Positions 11,000 to 24,100 are shown, counted from the first letter of the stretch. The stretch is DNA of 64,000 nt from Incurvaria masculella (GCA_946894095.1 OX335652.1:18499001-18563000), one strand, 5' to 3'. Translations and numbers: made by a program. Notes: a model not told the origin generated them from the sequence alone.

Positions 11000-13950
11000 T
11001 TTCCTGGGATAATGAATAGGACAAATCAATCATTTTAAAGATTACGTAATACTTTGAGTTTTACGGATAAAAATGAACCATATGCATGGACTTTTTTTAT
11101 TTTGTTCGGACATAAAATTATTTCCTTTGTGACACGTGAATCATATGTATAAAATATTAATCAACAATCGCACGCACGCGTACATTTTTATGGCAACAAT
11201 CACGTGACTAATCAAACATATTTATTTGTAGAGTTTGCTGAACATCATGCTTGCTGATCACCCATGGGCGTCGTTGCAATGGATCCTTCGAAAATGGTGT
11301 GAAAAAGCACATGGTCGGCTGGCATGGTTATCGGAACCCCCCTGATAGTTTGAAAGCCAATAGGCATCGTTAGGCACCTCAAAAGATCCTGGCGTACGCC
11401 ATATGCCGAGATTAACATAAAAATCATAATAAAATGCACGCATCTTAAACCATTTGGGCAGCGCACGCCGATGAAGCGCGAAGCAACGGTTATTTTTAAG
11501 TGAAAACGTATAAATATTAAAATATATTGTAGCCCACGTCAGACACGGATAATGAAATATTTTTTCGAATCGGTTTAAATAAACGAACATTACCTCTGTA
11601 CATAATACCTAGTGTAGATGAATTTATGATAATAAATAAAATTGTACGGGTAATGGCACAGTATACATGATTGAAAAACGAAGAATATAAAGAAATAACG
11701 AACATTTATATAATCATTTTAGTAATATTAAATTGTTAAAAATCAGATAACAGATGGCTCTACTTTTTCTACTATCGAACTAATTATTCAACGTCTGTGT
11801 ACATCCAATTATGTTAGCCAGAGTTATCGTGAAATTTTAAATATTTGAAAATTCTAATCATCAAAAATGATTATCGATGCTTTCAAACACTATCGATAAC
11901 ATTTCTGTTACACCAAAGAAGTCACACATCTCTTTTGGTACTCATAAACATAGCATATAGATGCGTTCCATTTTTTAATTTTGAGCATCCTAAAACGTGA
12001 CCCGCGTACAACTGTCGTGGTATTTTTAACCGATCGGAGGAGCTCCATTAACATTGCATATTATGGGGGCCATAATACCGTGGGGCAAGCACCGTCAGTG
12101 ACTGTCCACGTATTTAAAGAAACCATACATTTTATATTAGAGAGAGATTTTCGCCTCATTAGCGATACGTCCGAACCGCCGGCGCCGCAGAAATGGATAT
12201 GTAGGCAACAGCTAATATTAAAGTTCGTATAAAGTTAAAGATTAATCATGGAATAAAGTTGCGTACATTTCGTTGCACTCTCATTCCTGTCAAGCAAACC
12301 TGTTCAAACCAGTTTTAATGTCATTGACCAGCAGAAATTATGAAACGAAAGGTTATGCTTTTATGATACTTTCTTTATTTTATTATAATTACGAGAAATG
12401 TATGTATTTTCGGAATAACAAGGAGAAAATTGAGTAATTTCAATTACACGGATTGAGTAAATACAATTTTCAAATCTATTTTGTTTGATTTTGTATGGTA
12501 TCTGACAGCTTTGACAGATCTTTTAGGTGATCTCGCATAGACGCCACCTGTCGTGACAAATGTGCAGTTTTCTTGCCCATTAGTAATCTTTAACGCTATT
12601 TCACAAACAGCCGCGCACAATCTTTCTTTGGTTTTTCATTTTAATTAATTAATTTATTTAATTAATTAAAAAAAAAAATTATGAGCACCATTTTTATTCG
12701 TTGCGTTATTCTCGTAAACTCACCAAAACAACGCCGATATCCTTGCCAAATTTCGCTCGATTCGGGTTCATTATACGGTGTGACTTGGTTATTCATACCA
12801 AAATACCTTTAGATTTAAGTAAATTAATAAATATGATAGGATGTTAAATATACTATACGTGCATCATTTGTGAATAGTTTTAATCAATTTTTAATTCATA
12901 AATTGTATGCTTAAAAAATCAAGACTACGACGGAAACAACTTATACTTTTACATATATACTTTAGTAATACTATAAATATATATACAAAAATGCATTGCA
13001 CATAATTTATTATATTCCAAATGTGTTGATCTGTTGAAAAATCCATATTTCATAGCATATATTGAATAGAAGATGGAATCAGATAATATGATGTATAATG
13101 ATTTTATAATGAAAGTATTGTAATTCCATAATTTGGGCATTGGGTACGCTGGCTCCGGGAGGTAATAAAAACAATTCTTTTGGGCAAAATACATTTCTTC
13201 CTGTGCATGTCGTAAAATAAATATGGTAATTAAATATATTGTCATTTAACAATGTAATATACGAATATGCTAAGAAACGATACGATAAAGCTAATCAGCA
13301 GTAGGCGAAAAGGCCCTTAGTTCCTTTCTTAGCAGTTTGCAATACAAGATAATCAGCACTTCAGTAATAAAGGCCCTTTAAATGTCGATAAAAATAAATC
13401 AGCAATTGGTGAAAACCAGTCTTACTTTGTGAACTTTAAAAAAATACTATACGTTAGTCACAGTTGACTTCTCATGACTAGTCATAACCAGTGAGTAAGC
13501 ACGCATATCCATATTGGAAGTGCATTGTCCGTAAAGTGTTTCACGGGTTAGTTCAGGTTTATGGTTAGGCGGGTTATCCACACATGCATTCGATTGTCGT
13601 GTCAAATTATTACTTTTCCAGGCACGCATTTGTAGAATTTCGGAAATTCTACGTCGTAACCGGAGCCTCGATTGCGAGTTACAAATCAATTATCGAATTA
13701 TCGGTAAAAACCTGCAGGCTTACATCATTGAATAGATTGAAATGCCTCCATTTGAAGGAATCACTGGACGGTCGCTCGTCCACGGATTTTTTAATTTGTG
13801 CTAAAATATCAATTAATATTAATTTGTTGAAAATATGTATCTACATTCATGCATTCAATGATAAAAACTTGTGGCATCGATGTCCTTAGCGTTTTTTGAG
13901 AAGTGATTTTTAACTCGTAAAAAAGAATTTGAAGCGAATCGATTATTTTT
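11000..13950. other. Unannotated AT-rich stretch
   Basis: No supported gene. A weakly complex ORF at 11981-12232 (+) has no recognisable family. 12640-12672 is an AATTAATT palindrome. 11240-11460 distantly resembles the unclassified repeat near 14085. Confidence 0.4.
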
Positions 13951-13990
13951 GTTTAGAGGGTTTTCATTTTTTAATTCTTGGCTGATTTAC

Positions 13991-14070
13991 AGGGTTCCGC
14001 ACCCAAATGGCAGAAACGGGACCCTTTTAACTCCTATCTGTATGTCCTTCCGTCCGTCTGTATGGCTAGG
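13991..14070 (-). mobile_element. GGAC-repeat element, terminal fragment
   Basis: AGGGTTCCGCACCCAAATGG and a short decayed CCGT run only. Confidence 0.6.
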
Positions 14071-14084
14071 CCCTCACAAGAGGT

Positions 14085-14345
14085 CCCCGACGATGCCTGA
14101 ACTTTCAGGCAGCCAGGTGCTTCTTCACGCCATGTTTGAGAACACCCTAGTTTTACTTTGGGGAAAATACCTCGCCAGAGAGGGCATTCCATAGTTAACC
14201 GACTCTACTCGGTGTTGGAGGGTCTCTAAATGCATGGGATACCTCGGGGTCGTGCTAGAGACGCACGGCACGATGCTTTATCAAGTCCTGTGACCCAAAC
14301 AGGTACTCAGCTGAGCCGTCCCACAGATGCGAACTCCACGCAAGA
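14085..14345 (+). repeat. Unclassified interspersed repeat
   Basis: GGTGCTTCTTCACGCCATG, GGAGGGTCTCTAAATGCATG and CCGTCCCACAGATGCGA match 3430-3950 and 10150-10420. Confidence 0.5.
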
Positions 14346-15056
14346 CCTCTGCACCAAAATTTGCACACAGAGGAGCAAATTTTGGTCAGGCGCAAAATCC
14401 TATGAGTATTCTAGATTTTTTGAGGCGAGCTTGGCTTTATCCTCGATAAGGTATCTCTATCTTCTACACAAAACATATAAGGGTACCACTCTAACTAACA
14501 CACTAAAAAAAATTTTAAAGAAATACCTTTAATATTTATCACTCTACAAAGTAGACGACAGAAATACCTCTAATATTTTCCACACTACAAAATAGAGAGT
14601 TTGTCAGCAGTTAGAAAATGTTTTGTTTAATCTTATTGTATTTATAATTGAATTCATATCAATGTAAATGTGACAAGTCTGTGAGGCACTTTGTGTCCAA
14701 AGAAGATATAAATAAATAACAAATAACTGACGAATAAATAAATATATCCCAGTGAAAGTAAGCGTGTGGGTTTTTGTTAGATGGGTCAACAAAAATATAT
14801 GCTGTAGATGGAACTTTTGATATTTTTCTGAACAATAATAAATGAAAACCGAATGAGTCTGACAACCCAAACACATAGAAGGGGCAGGGGATCTATACAG
14901 TTTCACCTGATTTGCGATCAATGGAAAAGTTAGAATTCGTGACGAAATGCACTTATACAATCCAGAAAGCCATAGAAAGTGGTACAACGATTAGGTTAAG
15001 TAATCTAATATATAATAAATAATTAATATGTTATATATCTAATAAATAATATAACG

Positions 15057-15665
15057 GCTTGGTATTTCCCGCAACTTTAGGACTACTTGGCAAAATCCTT
15101 GAGAACCAATTACTCGATTTAGATGCGGATAGTATCTACGTCTAGCCTGATTCTACTCAAAACTTATAGGCTACATAATATAACGCTTCATTACCTGAAG
15201 GGTAAGTAGAGAGTGTTAAATTCTTATAACTTGCGAACCACTAACCCGATTTATGTGCGTATTTTATCAATGTATAGGATCTCTGGGAGCAGTCAGGTTC
15301 GAGATGGGTTACTGTTTTCGATGTTGAGGCTAGCTGTGGGTTGGAGTCCACGCAAAACTTACCTACATTACACGTTACTTACTTACTAGGTAAACAATGT
15401 TGCAGTGCAAGTGCAGAAAGGTTCTGGCGACAAATGCTTTTTTTAAATAGCCACCAAATGTCAACGAAGCTCTAAATGGGAATTATGGGATGTTTCTCAT
15501 TAAATCATGCTATTTCATCTCGAACGATCTTGATTAAATTTGGTAGATGGATACATTGTCCTGGACCAGTTTGACCCTATTTTGGATCAGCCATGTCGGA
15601 TACTTTTTTATCCATGAAATAATTTAGCCGACACTAACCCGAGCAGGGCCGGGTACCGCAGCTAG
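15057..15665 (+). mobile_element. Helitron-like element, 3' part only
   Basis: Starts GGCTTGGTATTTCCCGCAAC, ends GGGCCGGGTACCGCAG-CTAG at 15662-15665. Matches the 3' 600 bp of the full copies, and the next full copy starts on the very next base. Confidence 0.75.
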
Positions 15666-16703
15666 TCTAATAAATATTATAAAGGGGAAAGTTTGTAATA
15701 ATGGATGGATGGATGGATGGATGGATGGATGGATGGATGGATGGATGTTTGTTACTCTTTCACGTAAAAACTACTAAATGGATTCTAATGAAACTTTACA
15801 ATAATATAGCTTATACATCAGAATAACACATAGGCTACAATTTATGTGCCCATGGGCTTTAGAACTTTCACGGGGCTGCGAAAACGATGCCGGTAGCGCT
15901 ACTTCACACCGGGGGGAGAGGAGCCGGGGGCGGTGGCGGGGAGCGGCGGCGGGGGGAGGGCAGACGTCGTGACTGTTTGGTGTCCGTTTGGCGAATTTTC
16001 AAGGCACTAGCGATTTGTAAAACTTAGTACATGTACATTTAACTACCCAGGAATTAGGATTGGCTAAATAGAATTCAAATCCGCTTACGCTAAGATGGGG
16101 CTGTCATACAAACTGCAATGCTATGCACGGCTCGGCTTTGCGGCGGCAGCGCTTACTTTTACTGAAGTACGGCTTGGTATTTCCTGCAACTTTAGGACTA
16201 CTTGGCATCACGCTAAATCGCCGGAGGAGCGACCAACAGAATAAAATCCTTGAGAACCAATTACTCGATTTAAATGTGCATTGTATCTACGTCTAGCCTG
16301 ATTCTACTAAAAACTTATAGATTACATAATATAACGCTTCATTACCAGAAGGGTAAGTAGTGAGTCTTAAAGTCTTATAACATGCAAACCACTTAACTGA
16401 TTTATATGCGTATTTTATCAATGTATAGCATCTCTGGGAGCAGTCAGGTTCGAGATGGGTTACTGTTTTCGATGTTGAGGCTGGCTGTGGGTTGGAGTCC
16501 ACGCAAAACTTACCTACGTTACACGTTACTTACTAGGTAAGCAATGTATTTCGGCTCGAACGATCTTGATTAAATTTGGTACATGGATACATTGTCCTGG
16601 ACCAGTTTTTGGACCCTATTTTGGACCAGTCATGTGGGCTACTTTTTATCCATGAGATAATTTAGCCGACACTAACCCGAGCGGAGCCGGGTACCGCAGC
16701 TAG
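15666..16703 (+). mobile_element. Helitron-like element, full copy 1
   Basis: 5' TCTAATAAATATTATAAAGG; (ATGG)n tract at 15702-15746; GC-rich block at 15905-15965; 3' ACCCGAGCGGAGCCGGGT hairpin, then ACCGCAG-CTAG (16700-16703) followed by T. No transposase, helicase or Rep ORF, so non-autonomous. Both termini match the inverted copy at 59565-60720. Confidence 0.82.
15905..15965 (+). other. G-quadruplex-prone GC block in Helitron copy 1
   Basis: Almost pure purine run with G6, G5, G4 and G6 tracts (CCGGGGGGAGAGGAGCC, then GGGGGCGGTGGCGGGGAG). Present on the other strand in copy 2 at 60415-60470. Unlike the AT-rich remainder of the element. Confidence 0.7.
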
Positions 16704-16724
16704 TTTATTTATAATTTAAGACGT

Positions 16725-17335
16725 TTCACATTGTGGGTTGTTGTTTCCTCGTAGTACTTACTTTGCCTTAGACCGTTCTACCTAAAATGTAAGTTTGGCA
16801 GCAGCATTCAGGTGTGTAATCATAATTGTATTCTATAATTAATGTGGACGAAAAAAAGAAGAAAAACCAACCTAGTGCGAGTCGGACTCGCACACGAAGC
16901 GTTCCGTATCATCGTAAAAAATGAATACAAAAAAATCACGTTTTTTGTATGGGGACCCCCTTTAATTTGAATTATTTTTTAATCTTACCTATTTGTTGTT
17001 ATAGCGGCAAAATAAATACACACTCTGTGAAAATTTCAGCTGTCTATCTTTTACGCTTACTGAGATACAGCCCTGTGATAGACGGACGGACGGACGGACG
17101 GACGGACGGACGGACGGACGGACGGACGGACGGACAGCGGAGGCTTAGTAATAGGGTTCCGTTTTCACCCTTTGGGTACGGAACCCTAAAAATTATCTTA
17201 ACCTGTAGACCAGTGAAGTTTCGTTGCGGGTTCTTCTTCACTGATTGATCGAATCCGGGGATCAATTAAATTGTGACATGACTTAGTGTAGTTTGACTAC
17301 CAGAAGTTGAATAAATAAATGAAATAACGGAATGG
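16725..17335 (+). mobile_element. Retroposon 3' end, split by a GGAC-repeat element
   Basis: CTTAGACCGTTCTACC, GTGAAGTTTCGTTGCGGGTT, GATTGATCGAATCCGGGGAT and GACTTAGTGTAGTTTGACTA, with 16861-17191 nested inside. Ends TAAATAAATGAAAT. Confidence 0.65.
16861..17191 (+). mobile_element. GGAC-repeat element, nested in LINE 3' end
   Basis: ACCAACCTAGTGCGAGTCGG to GTACGGAACCCTAAAAA, with a (GGAC)n tract at 17079-17135. The LINE 3' end at 16725 continues at 17193, so this element split it. Confidence 0.88.
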
Positions 17336-17467
17336 GGACTGACCCTATATTACCCTGCTCCCTAAATTACGGAGCCGGCCACCGCTGGTTTCATCAAAGC
17401 TCAAATTAGCAAATATAATAAAAACGAAACGCGTCCGTATGCGTCGTGGGTGCTGCAGCTATTGTGC

Positions 17468-17615
17468 TTCAGTGGTAGTTAGTCATGTAAGTGTAGCTGC
17501 GTACGCGCAGGTAAGGTATGTATGTATATATGTATGATCGGCTCGCCACCGACGCGTCGTCGTCGCTTGGCTTCAGCGTGTTTATAAACTGATGGTGCAT
17601 TACACTTTGTTTCAG
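17468..17615 (+). promoter_or_regulatory. Possible gene A promoter and 5'-UTR intron
   Basis: Two readings compete. (1) An initiator-like TTCAGT at 17468-17473, a short CpG-rich leader ending CGCGCAG|GTAAGG at 17510/17511, and an intron to the pyrimidine-rich acceptor TTTGTTTCAG at 17615. (2) A TATAAA at 17583-17588 with initiator-like TTCAG about 30 bp downstream at 17611-17615. Both place the leader just upstream of the gene A ATG. No transcript evidence is available. Confidence 0.35.
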
Positions 17616-17618
17616 AAA

Positions 17619-17663
17619 ATGACAGGCCGTTTCCGTCGCGGTACTGTCTTGTTTAACATTTAG
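17619..17663 (+). other. Possible upstream ORF in gene A leader (14 codons)
   Basis: An AAAATGA start followed by 13 sense codons and TAG lies about 200 bp upstream of the main ATG. Under either promoter reading it would be in the mature 5' leader, where it could damp translation. This is inference only. Confidence 0.25.
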
Positions 17664-17865
17664 TTTAATTAAAATCGGGCGTTTCGAATAATTTTAACAA
17701 AAACTCTTTAAAATTTCGAAACGCTAAGTTATGAAAATAAATAATAAATTAATTAATTAATATGCAATAAATGTGTAACCGACCCTTTTAAAATTGTTTT
17801 ATTAGATTGTGATTGTTTTTTAACATTTAAAAGTTAAATTTAGTAATTCGTAAAAACTAAAAAAA

Positions 17866-18149
17866 ATGGGTGATCAAAAAGCACGAATCAGTGACGAAAA
17901 ACTAAATGAGTGTGATCAGAAAATTAAAATAAGTGACCAAAAATTAAAAATAGACATGCAAAGGTTAAGTGATCAAAAATCAAAAGAATCGGTGGATGGT
18001 GGTATGTTCAACCTGGACACAATCCTTTCCGAACTAGGTTCGTTCGGAAAATATCACCTACTAATGCTGTTTCTGCTGGCCTTTCGAGACAGCTTCCTGA
18101 ACATGTGTAATATTAATTACATGTTTATCGCTGGGACCGTTGACTACCG
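17866..18149 (+). CDS. Gene A exon 1 (start codon, N-terminal repeat, TM1)
   Basis: The ATG sits in an A-rich context (AAAAAAATGG). It encodes residues 1-94 and two bases of Arg95, and ends at ACCG|GTAAGT. Residues 1-40 hold D-Q/E-K triplets at 3, 10, 17, 24 and 36, a heptad-spaced polar extension. A second in-frame ATG at 18004 (Met47) would give a 558-residue protein closer in length to gene B, so the start is the least certain point. TM1 spans about residues 63-88. Confidence 0.88.
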
Positions 18150-21100
18150 GTAAGTGTTGTTCATCAAATTTATGCTCAATTTATGCCCTATCTCTACACT
18201 CACATTGTCACCGGTTTGCTACCATTCAGCTGCCATTCATTGTGCAAAACTGTAATCACTTTACCCTGTTGCTCTAGTTGATTGTTAAAGACTAACTTTA
18301 CAATCACTGTAACCTATTTATTACCGTTGATTGTACAAAACCAACTCTACGCTCACATTTTCACCTGTTTGCTAACATTCATTGTGCCTAACTAAATCTT
18401 TAATCATTTTACCTTGTTGCTATAGTTGATTGTTAAAGACTAACTCTACAGCCACTGTAACCTATTTATTACCGTTGATTGTGCAAAACCAACTCTACGC
18501 TCACCTGTTTGCTAACAAAGACTAACTCTACAGCCACTGTAACCTATTTATTACCGTTGATTGTGCAAAACCAACTCTACGCTCACCTGTTTGCTAACAT
18601 TAATTGAGCCAAACTAAATCTTTAATCATTTTACCGTGTTGCTATAGTTGATTGTTAAAGGCTAACTCTACAATCACTGTAACCTATGTATTACCATTGA
18701 TTGTACAAAAACCAACTCTACGCTCGCATTGTCACCTGTTTGCTACCATTCATTGAGAAAAAATAAATCTTTAATCATTTTACCCTGTTGCTATAGTTGA
18801 TTGATAAAGACTAACTCTACAATCACTGTAACCTGTTTATTACCGTTGATTTTGCAAAACCAACTCTACTCTCGGATTGTGACCTGTTCGCTACCGTTGA
18901 TGGTAAAAAACTAACTCTACAATAATTGAAATCTGTTCGGTAGCGTTTATTGTGCTAGACCATATCTACCTTCACATTGTGTCCTGTTTGCTAACTTTCA
19001 ACTCCACACTCGCATTATACCCTGATTGCTTCCATTGATTGTGCCACACCAACTCTAAACTCACATAGTCGCCTTTTTGCTATCGTTGATTGTGCAACAC
19101 CAACTCTACACTCACATTGTGCCCTGTTTGCTACCGGTGAGTGTGAAACATCGACTTAATCCTCGTATTTAGCTCAGTCTTCTTTCAATTAATGGATCAA
19201 GTTCATTGTTTGTTTTGGCTACTTGCAATTGATCGATTTGTGCAATATCTATCGTATTGTCACCTTTTTACTGTCGTGTGTAAATGCCGTGTGTGCAGTC
19301 CTTTTTAACTTCACTTCAAACAATGAGTAGAAAGTATAAAAAAAATTGTTGCATCAAAATTGAGCAGAATAATTCTGAATTGCATTCCCATTTCTACTGT
19401 TACAAATCAAAGTACAAAAGCAGAACCACGTTTCAAATCTAGCATTACCTACAAATATCTGTACACTTGCTTTCTACAGCCAGACTGGGCTAGGCCAGAG
19501 ATTTCACATTATGGTGCTTTGACATATTAACCCTGGCCTTTATTTAAATATGTATTTCAGGGGGCTTGTCATACATGTAATTGAAGGGAAAACCAAATGT
19601 CACGTAGGCAATCAAATAATGAATCCTTATGATATGAATACTACTACCTTATTTGATAAAATATGATTTTATTAATATTTTTTTACGAATCCCAACGAAA
19701 AAAATGTTTTTGTGTCAGTGTGAAAATTTTACTTGTAATAATTTAATTACTAATTAATAGAAACGAAAAGTCTATCATTGTAATGATCTTTTGAATCGTT
19801 CGATACATTTACTATCCATTTTATTTTTAAATTCTTTCAATGGTCACCTTTAACAATGTTTGCACAGAATTGGCTTTCTGTGTCGATAAAACAATTAGAT
19901 TTTATTTAAATTTAAAGCATACCGAGCACATATGTAGCTATCAATTCGTGGCTTGAGCCATCACCTTTATCCAAAGATCTTTTTGTTCCTCGAGAGGAAT
20001 AAGGAACCCTAATACGATCACTTGGTTGTCTGTCCGTCAACACCATGTCAACACTGTTTTTAGGGTTCCGTGCCCAAAGCGTATCAACTGAACCCTAATA
20101 ATAAGCCTCCGCTGTCCGTCCGTCCGTCCATCCATCCGTCCGTTCGTCCCTCCGTCCGTCCGTCTGTCCGTTCGTCTGTCACAGGGCTGTATCTCAGGAA
20201 CTGTAACAGGTAGGCAGCTGAAATTATCACCGAGTGTGTATTTATTTTGCCGCTATAACAACAAATAGGTCAAATTAAAAAATAATAAAAAATAATGGGG
20301 GCCCCATATATTAAACGTGTTTTTTTAAATCTTGCACGATGGTACGGAACCCTTCGTGTGCGAGTCCGACTCGCACTTGGCCGGTTTTTTTAACAAATTC
20401 TTATCTAATGGTCCCTTGAAGCTGTAAATTTTGACACTGGCAAATAAATCAAGAGAAGATAAGGTAATTCCCGTTGACCTAGAATCATTGAATTTTGAAA
20501 GAGGCAACCTCGCAGCACACGTAATAGAGAACAACCTCGGTTCCCGAATCGAACCGATCACACTCATACTTGTACGGACGTTTTTGGTATTTTTAGGGTT
20601 CCGTACCCAAGGGGTAAAGACTGAACACTATTACTAAGCCTCCGCTGTCCGTCCGTCCGTCCGTCTGTCACAAGGCTAGATCTCATGAATCTTAATAGGT
20701 AGGCAGCTAAAATTTTCACAGAGTGTGTATTTATTTTGCCGTTATATATTAAATATGCTGTTATAGCCTATTGGTAAAGGGGGGTCGCATACAAAAAACG
20801 TGTTTTTTTTGTCAAATCTTGTAAGATAGTACGGAACCCTTCGTGTGCGAGTCGGACTCGCACTAGGCCGGTTTTTTATATTTTGATAACAGTCCGTTTT
20901 TAATGTGTCCGGGCTTCACGGTAGGTGCTAAGGTTGTCTCAGTAATAACTTGAATTTTAAAACATTCAAATTATATTTTAATATCAGTGCTGTTATATAT
21001 TTGTGATATCCATCCCAAAATATTTATAGAACGACAATCCACACTAGTATCATCAATGAGCCAAAGTTATAATCACGACTACATTTGTGTTGTATGTATA

Positions 21101-24100
21101 CTTACAGATGCAACAGTTATATTCGAAATAAAATATTTATCAATTGGCGGACTGCAGGGAACAAAATAAATAGCTTATTTGATAATTTTATGTATTTAAT
21201 GGATACGACATTACTGTTATTGATTTTTTTTATTTTTTTATTTTAAGAGCAGCGGGCATGTAATCCAAAGGTCGCAGGTTCGAATCTTCCTTCCGACAAA
21301 TTACACGGAAAAAAACTTTTTAAAAATCTCATTCATTTGCTTCAAATGTAGATGTCAACAAAACGTGAAAAAACCGTGGAGTATGACTCACTCGTTATCC
21401 AAAATTCATCAGTATTTTACGCAGATACAGTTTCTGAGTATCCGTAGATTCAATTGTCTTTAACATTTAAACAGGCATAGATCGTCATCTCATTATCATA
21501 ATATGAATCAAGTGTTGACTTATTAATACCGTTTACTCGCTTTCGTAATATAATAGTCATTCGTTAAATTCCTATCCATCAATGTAGACGAAATAGGAAC
21601 GAGCGAAATGGAACCTCGAATGGAACAAGGGAATTCAAGGATACAAGTTATATGGAACTTTCTTGGAACTTTACTTTACTTCTAAATTAATTTAATTTTC
21701 TTCTTCACTTAAGGGAGTATTCCTAGTACCTTATCAATTTCTCTGTTTACATCATGTTAACAAGGTTTCTGAAAATTTGTATTCTAAAACACACTGTCAA
21801 ATTCTGTTTTTTTTTTAAATATACCTTTTAGACTGGATGATATTGGCTAATACACATTGAAAATAAGTTTGAAAAATGTTACGGCTTTCCACGTGGCAGG
21901 AAGATACATTCTCCGACGTTTCGAGCTAATCATTCAGCCTCATACATGTCTAACGACCGCGGTAATCTCAAAAGTATCATTGGAAATAAGTTTTACTTCT
22001 AATTGATTTCAAAGAAAAATACAAATATTTACAAAACAATAAATAGATACATATATATAGATAGCTTACTCAAGTGATAAAAACTATTTGAATAAAATCT
22101 GACAACTTTTGGGGGCAGGGAAACGTTTGGCCATAATTATACGATAATTAATTTTCAAATCTTAGATATCCCGTGATTTCATGACAGCCTTAAATGTAGA
22201 GCGCATAACCACTTATACAAGCTCAGCGCTTACCTTTTGATTGCTGTATTTTTTGTTTGCAGGAAAAAAAAATTAAGCAAAAAATTCCACAATTACGAAA
22301 ATAAATCCTATCGAACTGCATAGATCAAAACACGTAGAACACTTTTGCATAAATAGTATTTGATGGTCCTATAGCCGAAATGAATACTCCTATTGGTGTT
22401 CAATTTGCAAAACAGTCGCAAATTGTAACCTAAAATAAGACAAACCGAAATCCATAGAAAAGATTTAAGTTATATTTAAGTGGGCTAAAATCGGTTTAAA
22501 ATTCTTAAGGCTGTTCCGACCCATATAAAGTTCTTTGCACACATAACGCAAAAAGTATTTCACTTTAAGCCACGAATTAATAATAAAAGTTTAATATAGT
22601 CATATTACTTGCAGCGAAAACAATTTCACTATTTCAAGATTATTGGTTTTGTTACAATTTAATTAAATACGATTTTTATTTAACAGCGCCATCTAACGGT
22701 GAAAAACTTCTAATCGGCAATTACAATGAAACCATTAAACCTGAAATTGTTAATATGTTTTCGCTGCAACTATTATGGCTATATTGAATATTTTTGAAGA
22801 AATACTTTTTACGTTCTGTGTAAAAAAAATTATATGGGTCGGAACATCCTTAAGAAACAAACTCGTCCGTCTGTCCGTCCGTCCGTCCGTCTGTCACAGG
22901 GCTGTAACTCGTGGACCGTAATAGTTAGGCAGCTGAAATGTTTGCAGAGTGTGTATTTATTTTGCCGCTATAACAACAAATAGGTAAAATTAAAAAAATA
23001 TAAAAAAATAAAAATCCCTTACAAAAAACGTGATTTTTTTTGTGTTAAATATTTTACGATGGTACGGAACCCTTCGCGTGCGAGTCCGACTCGCACTTGG
23101 CCGTTTTTTCCAGAATGCCTTCAAAATATCATGAAAAAAAAATATTTTTCACGTTCTGTTTATCAGAGACTCCTTAAGGTTTGCTTTAAAATGTTCTCAC
23201 CATCTATTAGAATACACTATTGATGGGCTATGGAATACACTATTCGTGGAAATATACATTCCTACCCCTAATTTTAGGTAAGTGTAGTCATAGAGTAATC
23301 GTTGAGTGTAGCTCACATATCACTGGATCGATCGCAACTGGTGAAACACTTTTAACTTAAAGTTACGGAAAAAAATATAGTTATTAATAATTAGGATAAA
23401 AAAATCCAGATGTCACGTCCCGGAATGCGAGACAGACATCTCCACCTTCAACCAGACGTGGCTCCGGCACGCCCTGCCCAACGCCTCCGCCAGCCACTGC
23501 GAGCGGTTCCCCGCCCTAGCCAACACTTCGGACCTGCTCCTACCCTCCGAGCACGCACTGCGCGCGCACAACGAGACGTGTCCTGCCGACATCTTCGACA
23601 GGAGCACACTGGTGACTTGCGACCGGTGGGTGTATGCGGACAACAACACAATCGTGGCAGAAGTGAGTTGGATTATTTATTTATATTTACTCACTAACGC
23701 TATCATATGGAGCATTTATATTTTCGTATTCAATCAAAAAATAATTTTCCAAACCGGTCCAGGCATCTTCGAGTAGTTAATCGGGGAACATAAATAAAAA
23801 AAAAAGCTTTCGACGAATTGAGAAACTCCTCCTTTTTTTCGAAGTCGGTTAAAAAACCGGTCAAGTGCGAGTCGGACTCGCACACGAAGGGTTCCGTACA
23901 ATCTTAAAAGATTTAATACAAAAAATCACGTTTTTTGTATGGGGGCATGCAGCCGTTGGCACCCTTTGGGTACGGAACCCTAAAAAGCGACGTAGGTACT
24001 TGCTTAGTACGAAACAGTATATTTTACGCATCATTGTTGCACCGCTCACTTTTGTGAGACATTTATTAAATACCTGCCATCGTCACGTTCACATCATAGA

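Larger units (their letters stand above)
18150..23409 (+). other. Gene A intron 1 (5.26 kb)
   Basis: Holds the 50/150-bp minisatellite, three GGAC-repeat elements in antisense orientation and a TTAA-flanked TIR element (22505-22853). I see nothing coding. The stretch 19160-20000 is AT-rich and unassigned. Confidence 0.7.

Noticed and set aside
17044..17265. ORF with repeated RPSV (and, on the other strand, DGRT) units
   Set aside because: It is a translation of the (GGAC)n tract in a repeat element; the same artefact appears near 43130, 56000 and 62700.
23410..23697. 95-codon ORF beginning MSRPGMRDRHL
   Set aside because: It is a different frame over gene A exon 2; the frame giving CHVPECE and joining exons 1 and 3 is the real one.
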